12,005 nt of DNA, taken from NCBI GenBank assembly GCA_016302545.1, contig JAEDNK010000043.1:1-12005 (forward strand), in the 5' to 3' direction. Of the stretch, positions 1-7,749 are shown piece by piece (within the stretch, counting starts at the first letter, position 1; each line of letters begins with the position of its first letter). The position numbers were made by a program, and so were the translations under genes. The stretch is from Bacillota bacterium (GTDB lineage Bacteria > Bacillota > Clostridia > Peptostreptococcales > Anaerovoracaceae). A model generated the notes under the pieces. The model ran no database searches, was not told the DNA's origin, and saw only the letters and a program-made list of their open reading frames with translations.

Positions 1-387
1 ATGTTTCAACTCGATTTAAAAAACCGCAAGTCCATATACGAGCAGGTAATTGACAATCTTAAAGAGTTGATTATGACCGAAAGGCTGGCTCAAGGGGAAA
101 AGCTGCCGTCGGTCAGAGAACTTTCCAAGACCATTACGGTCAATCCAAACACAGTGCAGAAGGCCTATCGCGAACTGGAGCGTCAGGGCTATGTCTACAC
201 CACAAGCGGAGTGGGGACCTTTGTGGCAGACAGGGACGAAATCAGAGCCGACGCCCGGGAGCTGGAAGCGGCCAAAGGAGCCTTCGACGAGGCCTTCAGG
301 GAACTTCTTTTCCTGGGGCTTTCCTACGAAGAAGCGAAAGCAATCGCACTGGAAATAATGGAGCAAAGGAGGACATCAAATGATTAA
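1..387 (+). CDS. GntR family transcriptional regulator, YtrA subfamily
   Basis: This is a 128-residue cytoplasmic DNA-binding protein. A winged helix-turn-helix fills residues about 10-76. It shows the GntR signature: IYEQV near residue 12, GEKLPSVREL at 32-41, then NPNTVQKAYRELERQGYVY and the wing SGVGTFV at 69-75. Only about 50 residues follow, rich in Ala/Glu and predicted helical. This short tail is typical of the YtrA subfamily (usually about 120-130 residues), which lacks the large ligand-binding domain of FadR or HutC types. Family members usually repress the ABC operon they start. Here the gene overlaps the following ATPase gene by 8 nt, supporting co-transcription and self-regulation. 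The start is the first base of the window and fits the family N-terminus (MFQLDL...), so the protein looks complete, but its promoter and operator lie outside. The inducer is unknown. Confidence 0.93.
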   Translation: MFQLDLKNRKSIYEQVIDNLKELIMTERLAQGEKLPSVRELSKTITVNPNTVQKAYRELERQGYVYTTSGVGTFVADRDEIRADARELEAAKGAFDEAFRELLFLGLSYEEAKAIALEIMEQRRTSND

Positions 388-1114
388 GATTGAACATCTG
401 TCAAAGAGTTTTGACGGCTTCAAGGCACTGGATGACTTTTCACTCACTGTGCCAAAAGGCGCAATCTACGGACTCATGGGTCTTAACGGGGCCGGGAAGA
501 CAACAATAATCAAGCATCTCTGCGGTTTTCTGGTGCAGGACAGCGGAACGGTGACCATCGACAATCAGGAGGTTCTGGATAATGAAGCTCTGAAGCAGAG
601 GGTGGCATACATTCCCGACGAGCTTTTCTTTTTCCGCGGCTACAGTCTCAAGGAAATGGGAAAATACTACGCCGGAATTTATCCGAGATGGAATCAGCAG
701 CTTTTTGAGGAAATGGCTTCTGGCTTCGGCCTTAAGATGACCGGAAATATCGGTAAATTTTCCAAGGGCATGAAAAAGCAGGCAGCCTTCTGTCTGGCTA
801 TGGCATCAGTGCCTGACTACCTGATTCTCGACGAGCCTGTAGACGGGCTTGACCCTATCGTCCGCCGCAAGCTGTGGCACTACATCATGGGCGATGTGGC
901 AGACAGAGAGATGACCGTGCTCATTTCCTCTCATAATGCTAAAGAGATGGAGGATGTGTGCAACTATATAGGCATTATCGCAGGAGGAAAGATGATTTTT
1001 GAGGGTGACCTTCTGGAAATGATGCCGGCCTCCGTAGAGGAGATTTTCATAGAAAAACTCGAAGGCTATCAGCCTCAGAATAATCAAGAAGGGGGTACTG
1101 CAGATGAAGAATAA
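380..1114 (+). CDS. ABC transporter ATP-binding protein (YtrB/BcrA-like)
   Basis: A 244-residue nucleotide-binding subunit that would hydrolyse ATP to power the permease encoded next. Visible motifs are Walker A GLNGAGKTT (34-42), signature FSKGMKKQ (127-134, a variant of LSGGQ common in exporter-type ATPases), Walker B YLILDEP (147-153), D-loop GLDP (156-159) and H-loop SSHN with His185. The usual Q-loop glutamine is not evident: the region reads AYIPDE around 76-81, as in several YtrB-like proteins. The start ATG overlaps the end of the gntR gene and is preceded by AAAGGAGG at about 366-373, a good ribosome binding site. The gene overlaps the permease by 11 nt. Neighbours and motifs point to an exporter or stress-responsive system controlled by the GntR protein. 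The substrate cannot be told from sequence. Confidence 0.95.
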   Translation: MIKIEHLSKSFDGFKALDDFSLTVPKGAIYGLMGLNGAGKTTIIKHLCGFLVQDSGTVTIDNQEVLDNEALKQRVAYIPDELFFFRGYSLKEMGKYYAGIYPRWNQQLFEEMASGFGLKMTGNIGKFSKGMKKQAAFCLAMASVPDYLILDEPVDGLDPIVRRKLWHYIMGDVADREMTVLISSHNAKEMEDVCNYIGIIAGGKMIFEGDLLEMMPASVEEIFIEKLEGYQPQNNQEGGTADEE

Positions 1115-2999
1115 AGGAATATTAGGCGTATCGTCTGCCCTTATACGGGAAAACTTCAAGCTTTGCTGGTATTTGCCTGCCCTGGCCTTTCTGCTATACT
1201 TCTTTGCAGGGATTTTTCCGATAATTCTAAATCTGTCGGATATAGGTTCCATAGCAAGATACATTGATAATTCTCTTAACAATTATAATGTGGTTTATCC
1301 GCTTTACATGGCGGGAATTCCGCTGGTGGCAGCTATGCTGATGATGAGCTTTTTCCATAAGCCTGCCAAGGCACTGGCTCTGCACGCTCAGCCTTATTCA
1401 AGGTCAAAGCTTTTTAACAGCCATGTGGTGTCAGGCTGGCTCATGTGCATCATCCCGGTAATCCTTACAGCTCTGCTCTACCTTGTTTTCATGAGAGAAA
1501 CGCTGATTTACAGCACCAGTGAACTGGTTATGGACAGTCTTTATGTTACAGGTGAGCCTGTAACTGACTCACATAACATCTACACCTTCAGCGCTGTTAT
1601 GATGTGGCTGGCAAGCTCCATAGGCATAATCACTTTCTTTTACGGAATGTACATTCTGGCGGGCAGTCTGACAGGCAATTCGGCTATGCACCTGCTTCTT
1701 TCGGGACTGTTCTTTATCATAGTACCGGCTTTGCTGATTATAGTGGCTACCTACTGTGAAAGCTACATCGAAGGCTTCGTTTCACTTCCCGACTGGCTGA
1801 GCGATGTGATGCGCTGCTTCAACCCGCTGATTATGATGATTACCTCGGGCATGGAAACCATAGTAACAGCAAAGACAACACTTACCTATCTGGTGTTGGG
1901 TCTGGTGTTCATTGCAGCAGGAGGAGCTGCATACAGACTGGCTAAACTGGAAAAGGTGGGAGACTCCATGATTTTCCGCCCTGTTGAAGAGATCATCACT
2001 TACCTGGTGGTTTTCGTGGGAATGACCGTATTCGGATTCTTCTTCCAGAGCTTTAAGTCTGACTCAAAGGCCTTTCTGATTATCGGTATGGTGATAGGAA
2101 CACTTATAGCCTTCTTCATCACCAAGGTGATCATCGCAAGGTCTGTGAAGATTTTCAACATGAAAAATCTTAAATCTCTGGGTATATATGTGGTGATTGC
2201 AGCCCTCTTTACAGCCTTCACCGTTTTCGACATCACCGGTATATCCAAGAGACTGCCAAAGCTTGACCAGGTGGAATCGGTAAGCTGTGAGTATATGTTT
2301 ACAGGCTACGATATGGATTCCTTTGCAAATGGTGCTTTTCAGGAATTGTCCAATATAGGAAAGCTTACTTCTCCGTCAGTTATAAACAAGGTTTATGAAC
2401 TTCAAAAATACGTGATTGAAAATGAACTGTACCAACAGGCTGACCAGTTTGATTACTACTTCAATTCTTATACCGCAGATAGTCTGCCGTATGGAGACGA
2501 CAAGGTTCTGACAGAGTCCGTACAGTTTGTATATAAATATAAAAACGGCTCAGAGTTTAAACGCAGCTTCCGGTTCGCTCTGGACGATAAGGCAGCGGAG
2601 CTTATAAACGACATAGTCACTAACTCTGACTACAAGTCTGCCCTGACCTTGTCCGACAAGATCGATGAAAAGCTTTACGATAATGCTTATGCTTCTGTAG
2701 ATTGCAACGGTGAACCTGTAATAATAAGCGACCCTGATGAACTTAAAAAAATCGTTGAAGCCTACGACGAGGATGTATATAATAGTAACTACATCGACAT
2801 CTATAACCGCATAGTTTCAGGCGAGGATATGTCAGCTGAGGAGCAAATGCTGCGCGAAAAGTACTGCGGCGTTTCAATAATCTTCCGCAATGAGGATACT
2901 GAAAATGAAGCAACAAAAGAAGCTGAAATATGGTTCGTTGTAAATGAATATCATCCTGCTGTCTGGGAATTATTAAAGGATGCCGGTTATGTCAAATAA
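1104..2999 (+). CDS. ABC transporter permease with large C-terminal soluble domain
   Basis: A 631-residue integral membrane protein, presumably the channel partner of the ATPase. Hydrophobic segments are visible near residues 24-44, 64-83, 110-130, 166-188, 195-217, 262-280, 298-316, 324-344 and 358-378, so eight or nine helices. The last about 250 residues are polar, with no membrane segment and many Asp/Glu/Tyr residues. If nine helices are real and the N-terminus is inside, this domain faces outward; with eight it would be cytoplasmic. From memory, GntR-linked permeases of Firmicutes with such a tail exist (a DUF6449-like domain), but I cannot confirm the match. The start ATG follows AGAAGGGGG at 1087-1095 and overlaps the ATPase gene. 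The role as permease is inferred from the neighbour and the helices. No substrate is evident. Confidence 0.88.
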   Translation: MKNKGILGVSSALIRENFKLCWYLPALAFLLYFFAGIFPIILNLSDIGSIARYIDNSLNNYNVVYPLYMAGIPLVAAMLMMSFFHKPAKALALHAQPYSRSKLFNSHVVSGWLMCIIPVILTALLYLVFMRETLIYSTSELVMDSLYVTGEPVTDSHNIYTFSAVMMWLASSIGIITFFYGMYILAGSLTGNSAMHLLLSGLFFIIVPALLIIVATYCESYIEGFVSLPDWLSDVMRCFNPLIMMITSGMETIVTAKTTLTYLVLGLVFIAAGGAAYRLAKLEKVGDSMIFRPVEEIITYLVVFVGMTVFGFFFQSFKSDSKAFLIIGMVIGTLIAFFITKVIIARSVKIFNMKNLKSLGIYVVIAALFTAFTVFDITGISKRLPKLDQVESVSCEYMFTGYDMDSFANGAFQELSNIGKLTSPSVINKVYELQKYVIENELYQQADQFDYYFNSYTADSLPYGDDKVLTESVQFVYKYKNGSEFKRSFRFALDDKAAELINDIVTNSDYKSALTLSDKIDEKLYDNAYASVDCNGEPVIISDPDELKKIVEAYDEDVYNSNYIDIYNRIVSGEDMSAEEQMLREKYCGVSIIFRNEDTENEATKEAEIWFVVNEYHPAVWELLKDAGYVK

Positions 3000-3019
3000 A
3001 GCAGAAGGCAAATCGATTT

Positions 3020-4246
3020 ATGTATAAAAAAACTATCGTTGTCGGCGCAGGCGCCGCAGGTCTCTTTTTCGGGGCTGCGGCTCCTGTCTCTGCCGGCGGA
3101 GACATCTTAATACTGGAAAAGACCGATAAAATCGGCACCAAGCTTCTTATGGCCGGCTCAGGGCACTGCAATCTCACCCATGCCGGATCCATCAAGGAGT
3201 TTTTGTTATGCTACGGTCAAAACGGCAGCCGTATCAGAACCTGCCTTTACAGGCACAATAACCTTGAATATGTAAGGTTTATGGAAAGCCTGGGCGTACC
3301 ATGCTCTGAAAGGGAGGACGGCAAAATTTTTCCCGTATCCATGGACAGTCGTGATGTAAAAAAGGCTCTTTTGGAAGCTGCCGCAGCCAATTCCGTCACA
3401 ATCATGAAAAACTCTCCTGTAACCGCTGTTACGGTAATTCCTGAGGGTTTTGAAGTAACTGTGGGCAGTAAACAGAGCTCCTACATCTGCACAAACCTTG
3501 TAATCGCCACAGGCGGAGCATCCTACCCGACCACAGGCTCCGACGGCACTTTTCTTCAGGTTCTTAAAAACGCTCTGGGAGTGGAAATAACGGAGCTTCA
3601 CCCTGCCCTGAGCCCAATGTATGTACAGAACTATCCTTTCGAGGAACTTTCCGGCATCAGTTTCAAAAACGCGGGACTGAAAATTTTCAATAAAAACTCA
3701 AGCTCCCATGAAGCTGCCGGAGACCTTCTTCTCACTCACAGGAGCTTTTCCGGTCCTTTAATTCTAAATAATTCCAGATATATAAATACCGGCTCAAGGG
3801 TTGAAATTAATTTCATTTTTCCTTATACTGTTAGTGGTGTCCTTTCAAGTATCAAGGAAGTATTCCGCGGAAACAATAAAACCGTTTCCTCATTTTTTGC
3901 TGAAAAATACAGTCTGCCGAAGCGTTTTGTTGCTACGGTTCTTGAGCCTCCGGGTCTAAGTGAAAGAAAGCTTTCATCTCTGACAGGCGGTGAAATGGAA
4001 GCCGCTGCCCGGGCTTTTGCAGCAGCGGATTATTCCGTAAGCGGTGTGGGAAGCTTCAGAGAGGCCATGGCCACAAGCGGCGGTGTCTGCCTTGATTCGG
4101 TAAATCTTTCTGCCATGGAAAGTAAAACTTATAAAGGTCTTTACTTTATCGGAGAGGTCCTGGATATTGACGGCAACTCCGGCGGATACAATCTCCAGTT
4201 CGCCTACTCCTCTGCACGCGCAGCCCTGGACGCAATTTATACTTAA
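3020..4246 (+). CDS. NAD(P)/FAD-dependent oxidoreductase, HI0933/YhiN/BaiN family
   Basis: A 408-residue flavoprotein. The N-terminus carries the dinucleotide-binding GAGAAG motif (9-14) for FAD, followed by LEK at 32-34. Family landmarks are in order: GSGHCNLTH at 46-54, GKIFPVS at 101-107, ATGGASYPTTGSDG at 163-176, and the C-terminal DIDGNSGGYNLQFAYSS starting near 382. Length matches the family (about 400-420). Members include E. coli YhiN and the bile-acid-associated BaiN of Clostridium scindens, but the physiological reaction of most members is unknown, so no substrate is assigned. The gene lies 20 nt after the ABC permease and 25 nt before the surface protein gene, so co-transcription is possible without an obvious functional link. 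AGAAGG at 3003-3008 serves as a rather distant ribosome binding site. Confidence 0.93.
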   Translation: MYKKTIVVGAGAAGLFFGAAAPVSAGGDILILEKTDKIGTKLLMAGSGHCNLTHAGSIKEFLLCYGQNGSRIRTCLYRHNNLEYVRFMESLGVPCSEREDGKIFPVSMDSRDVKKALLEAAAANSVTIMKNSPVTAVTVIPEGFEVTVGSKQSSYICTNLVIATGGASYPTTGSDGTFLQVLKNALGVEITELHPALSPMYVQNYPFEELSGISFKNAGLKIFNKNSSSHEAAGDLLLTHRSFSGPLILNNSRYINTGSRVEINFIFPYTVSGVLSSIKEVFRGNNKTVSSFFAEKYSLPKRFVATVLEPPGLSERKLSSLTGGEMEAAARAFAAADYSVSGVGSFREAMATSGGVCLDSVNLSAMESKTYKGLYFIGEVLDIDGNSGGYNLQFAYSSARAALDAIYT

Positions 4247-4255
4247 TATCATATC

Positions 4256-4263
4256 AGGAAAGG
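4256..4263 (+). promoter_or_regulatory. Ribosome binding site deciding the surface protein start
   Basis: AGGAAAGG lies 8 nt before the ATG at 4272. That ATG opens a classical signal peptide, whereas the upstream in-frame ATG at 4167 is inside the flavoprotein gene and would add 35 non-signal residues. The site therefore favours 4272. Confidence 0.75.
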
Positions 4264-4271
4264 TAATTCTA

Positions 4272-6776
4272 ATGAAAAAAAAGGTTTTGAGATTTATTTC
4301 AACTGCACTGATGGCGGTGATGGTGACTGTTGCTCTGCCAGCAGAACTTGCAGAAGCGGCTCTTGAGAAAGTCAGCTCGCCGGCAAAGGTCACCACATTT
4401 AAATCATCGGACTCCTTTGAAAAGGAGTATTTACAAGCTTCCGTTTCAGACAGAAGTGTTCTTAATATCAACTATCGCACCCCGCTGACTACAAGCCTGT
4501 TCAGGGTTTCACTTTACAGACTTGTTCCCAATAAGGGTGATATAGATCTTGACATTTTCGTCGAGCCGAAAATCTCAACAGCATCAGACGGCACCACGAT
4601 CTACAGTTTTTCATATCGTCTTGATGTGGATCTCCTCAACATCCCTGACGGATACTACAATCTTTACCTCAGAAGATGCTCTGACCCTCTCGGGGCAACT
4701 ATTCTGGATTACAAGAGCAGCGGCGTACTCTATAAGAATATGGAAATTCGCATCTCCGACGGCAAGGTGAACATTCTTCGCTACAACGATGTCATCAATT
4801 ATAACAGGGATATCATGAAAATAGGCGCTCAGTACACTACAGACCGTTATCTCGACAACACTCTCGAGGATATTAAATTTGTGCTGAGAAATCCTGCTAC
4901 AAATATCTATGCAACCATGACATATGATAAAATATCCTTTATCAAAAATGTCTCCGACCGTGTTACTGCAGGCGCTTATACGGACTACGACAAACTCCTC
5001 AAAATATACGAATATACGGCTAAAAACTTCTACTATGACTCGGTGGCCTTTTCCACCCATTCAATGCAGTTTGCCGACCCTTACGACAATATAAGGAATT
5101 TTGAATACGGAATGAGCAGTTCTAATTCCTATATGGGGAAGGTTTACACTACATGTCAGGGGTACTCTGCAATTTTTACCGCCCTTGCACGGGCTCAGGG
5201 AATTCCAACCCGCTTCGTTTACGGTCATAGACTGGCTGTTCCGTCAAACGACTGGCGCACCGAGGACAATATAGATGTACGCGATCACTGGTGGGTTGAG
5301 TCCTATGTAAACGGAAGATGGATTTTCATAGACCCTACCGTGGGAACCACAAACAAGTATAATAAGACCACCGGCGTATGGACATATACCGGTCTGACAA
5401 ACTACACCTACTTCGACCCGTCTGAGGATCAGATAGCCACAAGCCATGTATATATGAACATTTATCCTGATTACAGATACGGAAGATATATAACCAATCA
5501 GTATGAGATGGACAAACTCATAACCTTTATGAACCTCTCTGCCGAAGAGGATTATCCTTACTCCTATTACAGAAAGACCAACGGCAGCCTGATGAACAGC
5601 TCCTACTCCCAGTATGATACCTCAACCTGGGGAGACGGACTTCGTTCACACTTTATGACCGACGGCCGCGGAAATACAGAGCAGATACAGTGGAGTAACT
5701 TTGGTCTTGTCGGCAGTATGGACTTTTCAGGATTCACTAAACTGAAACTGCTTTCTTCACACCATAACGAGCTTGAAAGCGTGAACCTTTCCAACTGCCC
5801 TCTTCTGGAAAAGGTTTACCTCAACGACAACAGCCTTGCATCCCTTGATCTGTCGGGAAGCAAAAAGGCCTGGTATGTGAGAGTTCAGAACAATCCGATG
5901 AAATACCTGAATATATATGTCAACGGTGCAAACAGAACCTTTGAGACCGGCGGGAACGGAACCTTCAGTTTTACTCTGGATACAAGGCATAAAGGGAATG
6001 AATTTTCTCTGTATTCAATACCTGATACGGGCTACAAGCTGGAGGGCATCTACAGCACAGGCACAGGAAACCTTATTACTCAGAAGACCACATATCACTT
6101 TACTCCGAAAGCCTCGGGATACAAGATCAGCTTTGCTTTAGATCCTGACAGCTATAAATACACCCTTATGCCAGGGGATTCTCAGAGCTATAAATCAAAG
6201 TACCTTCAGGCCGCAATAAGGAGACTCTCAGAACTGGGCTACTGCACCTATGAAGGAAATGAAAGCGTATACTCTGAGCCGCTGGTGCAGGCAGCCGTGA
6301 AGTTCCAGGTAATAAACGACATTTCCAACACGGGAAATATCGGAAAGACCACATGGAGAACACTTTTCAGCGAAAATGCCAAGCCTATGGTAAGCGAATG
6401 GGAATACCCTCAGGTGCTTGCTGACTACGAAGCGAGGAAGGCTCTGGAAAAGGAAGCGGAAGAAAAGCTTGCAAATGTAAAAATAAAAGCCTCCTCTGCA
6501 GCTGTCAAGGGAGCAATGAAGCTTTCCTGGACCGTAACAGACAAAGCTTCCGGAGAAGCTGTCACGGAAGGAATCGATGGATACGAAATATATAAATCCA
6601 CATCCAAGACATCCGGTTACAGCTTCCTTAACTCCACCGGCGGAAAAGCTTTTAAAAACACCACAAAGCTGACTAAAGGCAAGCGCTATTACTACAAGAT
6701 CCGTGCTTACAAGCTGGTGGGCGACAAGAAAATTTACTCGGCTTATTCCAATGTGACATACAAGATAGCAAAATAA
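4272..6776 (+). CDS. Secreted transglutaminase-like multidomain surface protein
   Basis: An 834-residue exported protein. A signal peptide covers about residues 1-29 (MKKK, hydrophobic core, likely cut after AEA). Residues about 35-190 form an unassigned beta-rich region. A transglutaminase-like domain spans about 228-360 with an intact candidate triad: Cys295 in TTCQGYS, His339 in DHWW and Asp354 in FIDPT. Leucine-rich repeat-like segments (LESVNLSNCPLLEKVYL, LASLDLSG) lie at about 482-542. A peptidoglycan-binding-like module lies at about 640-700 (LQAAIRRLSELGY, FQ, TG, TTW). A charged helical linker (about 715-737) leads to a fibronectin III-like end (about 737-831, YYYKIRAY). There is no LPXTG signal and no C-terminal membrane helix, so wall attachment would be non-covalent via the binding module. 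Bacterial proteins of this type are usually cysteine proteases or cross-linkers; the activity here is inferred, not shown. A terminator follows directly. Confidence 0.9.
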   Translation: MKKKVLRFISTALMAVMVTVALPAELAEAALEKVSSPAKVTTFKSSDSFEKEYLQASVSDRSVLNINYRTPLTTSLFRVSLYRLVPNKGDIDLDIFVEPKISTASDGTTIYSFSYRLDVDLLNIPDGYYNLYLRRCSDPLGATILDYKSSGVLYKNMEIRISDGKVNILRYNDVINYNRDIMKIGAQYTTDRYLDNTLEDIKFVLRNPATNIYATMTYDKISFIKNVSDRVTAGAYTDYDKLLKIYEYTAKNFYYDSVAFSTHSMQFADPYDNIRNFEYGMSSSNSYMGKVYTTCQGYSAIFTALARAQGIPTRFVYGHRLAVPSNDWRTEDNIDVRDHWWVESYVNGRWIFIDPTVGTTNKYNKTTGVWTYTGLTNYTYFDPSEDQIATSHVYMNIYPDYRYGRYITNQYEMDKLITFMNLSAEEDYPYSYYRKTNGSLMNSSYSQYDTSTWGDGLRSHFMTDGRGNTEQIQWSNFGLVGSMDFSGFTKLKLLSSHHNELESVNLSNCPLLEKVYLNDNSLASLDLSGSKKAWYVRVQNNPMKYLNIYVNGANRTFETGGNGTFSFTLDTRHKGNEFSLYSIPDTGYKLEGIYSTGTGNLITQKTTYHFTPKASGYKISFALDPDSYKYTLMPGDSQSYKSKYLQAAIRRLSELGYCTYEGNESVYSEPLVQAAVKFQVINDISNTGNIGKTTWRTLFSENAKPMVSEWEYPQVLADYEARKALEKEAEEKLANVKIKASSAAVKGAMKLSWTVTDKASGEAVTEGIDGYEIYKSTSKTSGYSFLNSTGGKAFKNTTKLTKGKRYYYKIRAYKLVGDKKIYSAYSNVTYKIAK

Positions 6777-6784
6777 TACACCTT

Positions 6785-6825
6785 ACACCTCCCTCAGTCA
6801 TAATCTGATACGGGAGGTGTTTTTT
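6785..6825 (+). terminator. Intrinsic terminator after the surface protein gene
   Basis: A 9-bp perfect stem, ACACCTCCC (6785-6793) with GGGAGGTGT (6812-6820), is extended by an inner TCAG/CTGA pairing (6794-6797 with 6805-6808), leaving a 3-nt bulge. A run of six T (6820-6825) follows at once. It lies 8 nt after the stop codon of the surface protein. The 3' arm also holds the ribosome binding site of the next gene. Confidence 0.85.
6813..6817 (+). promoter_or_regulatory. Ribosome binding site inside a terminator hairpin
   Basis: GGAGG lies 8 nt before the ATG at 6826 and is the only good ribosome binding site for the metallophosphoesterase. It is fully contained in the 3' arm of the 6785-6820 hairpin, so folding of that hairpin would hide it. 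It also argues against the in-frame GTG at 6817, which would overlap the site itself. Confidence 0.75.
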
Positions 6826-7680
6826 ATGAAGCTTTCCGAAGCATTTTATATGAGGCAGATTGACAAGGCCCTGCACTCTGCGCCTGTCATAAGCACGGAG
6901 GATCATCCGAAGCTGGTTCTATTCAGCGACTGCCACAGAGGCAACGGCACATGGAGCGACAGTTTTCTCAACAATAAGACCATCTATGAAGCGGCCCTGG
7001 GCTATTACTTCGAGCGGGGGTTTACCTATATAGAGCTGGGTGACGGCGATGAACTGTGGGAAAACAGAAGTTTTTCGGATATCGAAGAGATACACTCGGA
7101 TATCTTCAAACTCCTTGATAAATTCCGCAATACGGGCAGGATGTATATGCTCTGGGGCAACCACGACAGGATCAAAAGCCATCGCAATTTCAAATCAGCC
7201 TCTCTGCCGCCCTCAAGTGAAGCTCTGATTATTCAATGTTCCGGCGCAGGCGGCAGCATCAGGTACAACCTTATACACGGCCATCAGGCGGATTTTCTCA
7301 ACAATCAGCTATGGAAGCTGGCCCGCTGGCTTGTCAGGTACATCTGGAAACCATTGGAGCTTGCCGGAATCAAGGACCCTACAAGCGCTGCCAGAAACTA
7401 CAGCAAGGGAAAGCTTATAGAAAAGCGCATGGCTGACTGGGCTGAGCTGAACCATACCCACCTCATCACCGGTCACACCCACAGACCCACCCTTTCTCAC
7501 AACAAAGGAGACTGGAGCTATGCCAATACCGGCTCCTGTGTTCATCCAAGCACCATCACATGTCTTGAAATCGACACGGGCACGATTTCTCTCATAAAAT
7601 GGGCGGCATGCGCTGACGATAATCAGTATATCCACATCTGCCGATATGTAATAATCGGTCCCGTGACCTTCTGCGACTGA
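6826..7680 (+). CDS. Metallophosphoesterase, calcineurin-like family
   Basis: A 284-residue soluble, probably cytoplasmic, two-metal phosphoesterase. All five family motifs are visible: SDCHRG with Asp35 and His37, GDGDE with Asp73, GNHD at 111-114, HGH at 151-153 and GHTH at 216-219. These residues normally bind Mn, Fe or Zn ions and hydrolyse phosphate esters. There is no signal peptide or membrane segment. Gram-positive relatives are mostly uncharacterised. It is not assigned as LpxH because the setting is Firmicutes-like and nothing else points to lipid A. ATG 6826 is chosen from the ribosome binding site spacing. The gene stands alone between a terminator and the zinc operon promoter. 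A Zur-type operator lies downstream, not upstream, so zinc control of this gene is not supported. Confidence 0.93.
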   Translation: MKLSEAFYMRQIDKALHSAPVISTEDHPKLVLFSDCHRGNGTWSDSFLNNKTIYEAALGYYFERGFTYIELGDGDELWENRSFSDIEEIHSDIFKLLDKFRNTGRMYMLWGNHDRIKSHRNFKSASLPPSSEALIIQCSGAGGSIRYNLIHGHQADFLNNQLWKLARWLVRYIWKPLELAGIKDPTSAARNYSKGKLIEKRMADWAELNHTHLITGHTHRPTLSHNKGDWSYANTGSCVHPSTITCLEIDTGTISLIKWAACADDNQYIHICRYVIIGPVTFCD

Positions 7681-7689
7681 GGATTTATG

Positions 7690-7717
7690 TTGACTTTCAT
7701 AGAAAATGGTATATAAT
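7690..7717 (+). promoter_or_regulatory. Sigma-A-type promoter of the zinc uptake operon
   Basis: A -35 box TTGACT (7690-7695) and a perfect -10 box TATAAT (7712-7717) are separated by 16 nt. Transcription would begin near 7723-7725, within the left arm of the operator. It is the best promoter in the window. Confidence 0.85.
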
Positions 7718-7720
7718 AAA

Positions 7721-7749
7721 TTGAGAATGGTTCTTAAAATCATTCTCAA
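7721..7749 (+). promoter_or_regulatory. zur box: Fur/Zur-type operator, 29-bp palindrome
   Basis: Perfect 9-nt arms TTGAGAATG (7721-7729) and CATTCTCAA (7741-7749) flank an 11-nt centre. Read as Fur-family 7-1-7 sites it holds two end sites, TGAGAAT-G-GTTCTTA (7722-7736) and TTAAAAT-C-ATTCTCA (7734-7748), and a weaker central one, each matching 5 of 7 pairs. It sits on the likely transcription start just after the -10 box, where a bound repressor would block RNA polymerase. Zur is the obvious ligand because its gene follows. The same palindrome is followed by ATTTTGTTTT and could form a weak terminator. Confidence 0.8.

Noticed and set aside
806..1282. Minus-strand open frame of 158 codons over the ABC ATPase/permease junction
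   Set aside because: It is antisense to conserved Walker B and H-loop coding sequence and shows no recognisable features.
4167..4271. Longer N-terminus for the transglutaminase-like protein from ATG 4167
   Set aside because: It overlaps the flavoprotein gene by 80 nt, has no ribosome binding site of note and would place 35 residues before a textbook signal peptide. ATG 4272 with AGGAAAGG 8 nt upstream is better.
6700..6776. Sortase or membrane anchor at the end of the surface protein
   Set aside because: The protein ends in an FnIII-like strand region with no LPXTG-type motif, hydrophobic helix or basic tail after one.
6753..6780. Possible promoter for the metallophosphoesterase (GTGACA at 6753-6758, A/T-rich stretch near 6772-6779)
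   Set aside because: The candidate -10 sequences lie at poor spacing (13-15 nt) and match weakly; not enough to list.
6817..6825. GTG start at 6817 for the metallophosphoesterase
   Set aside because: The GTG is part of the hairpin arm and overlaps the ribosome binding site that serves ATG 6826.
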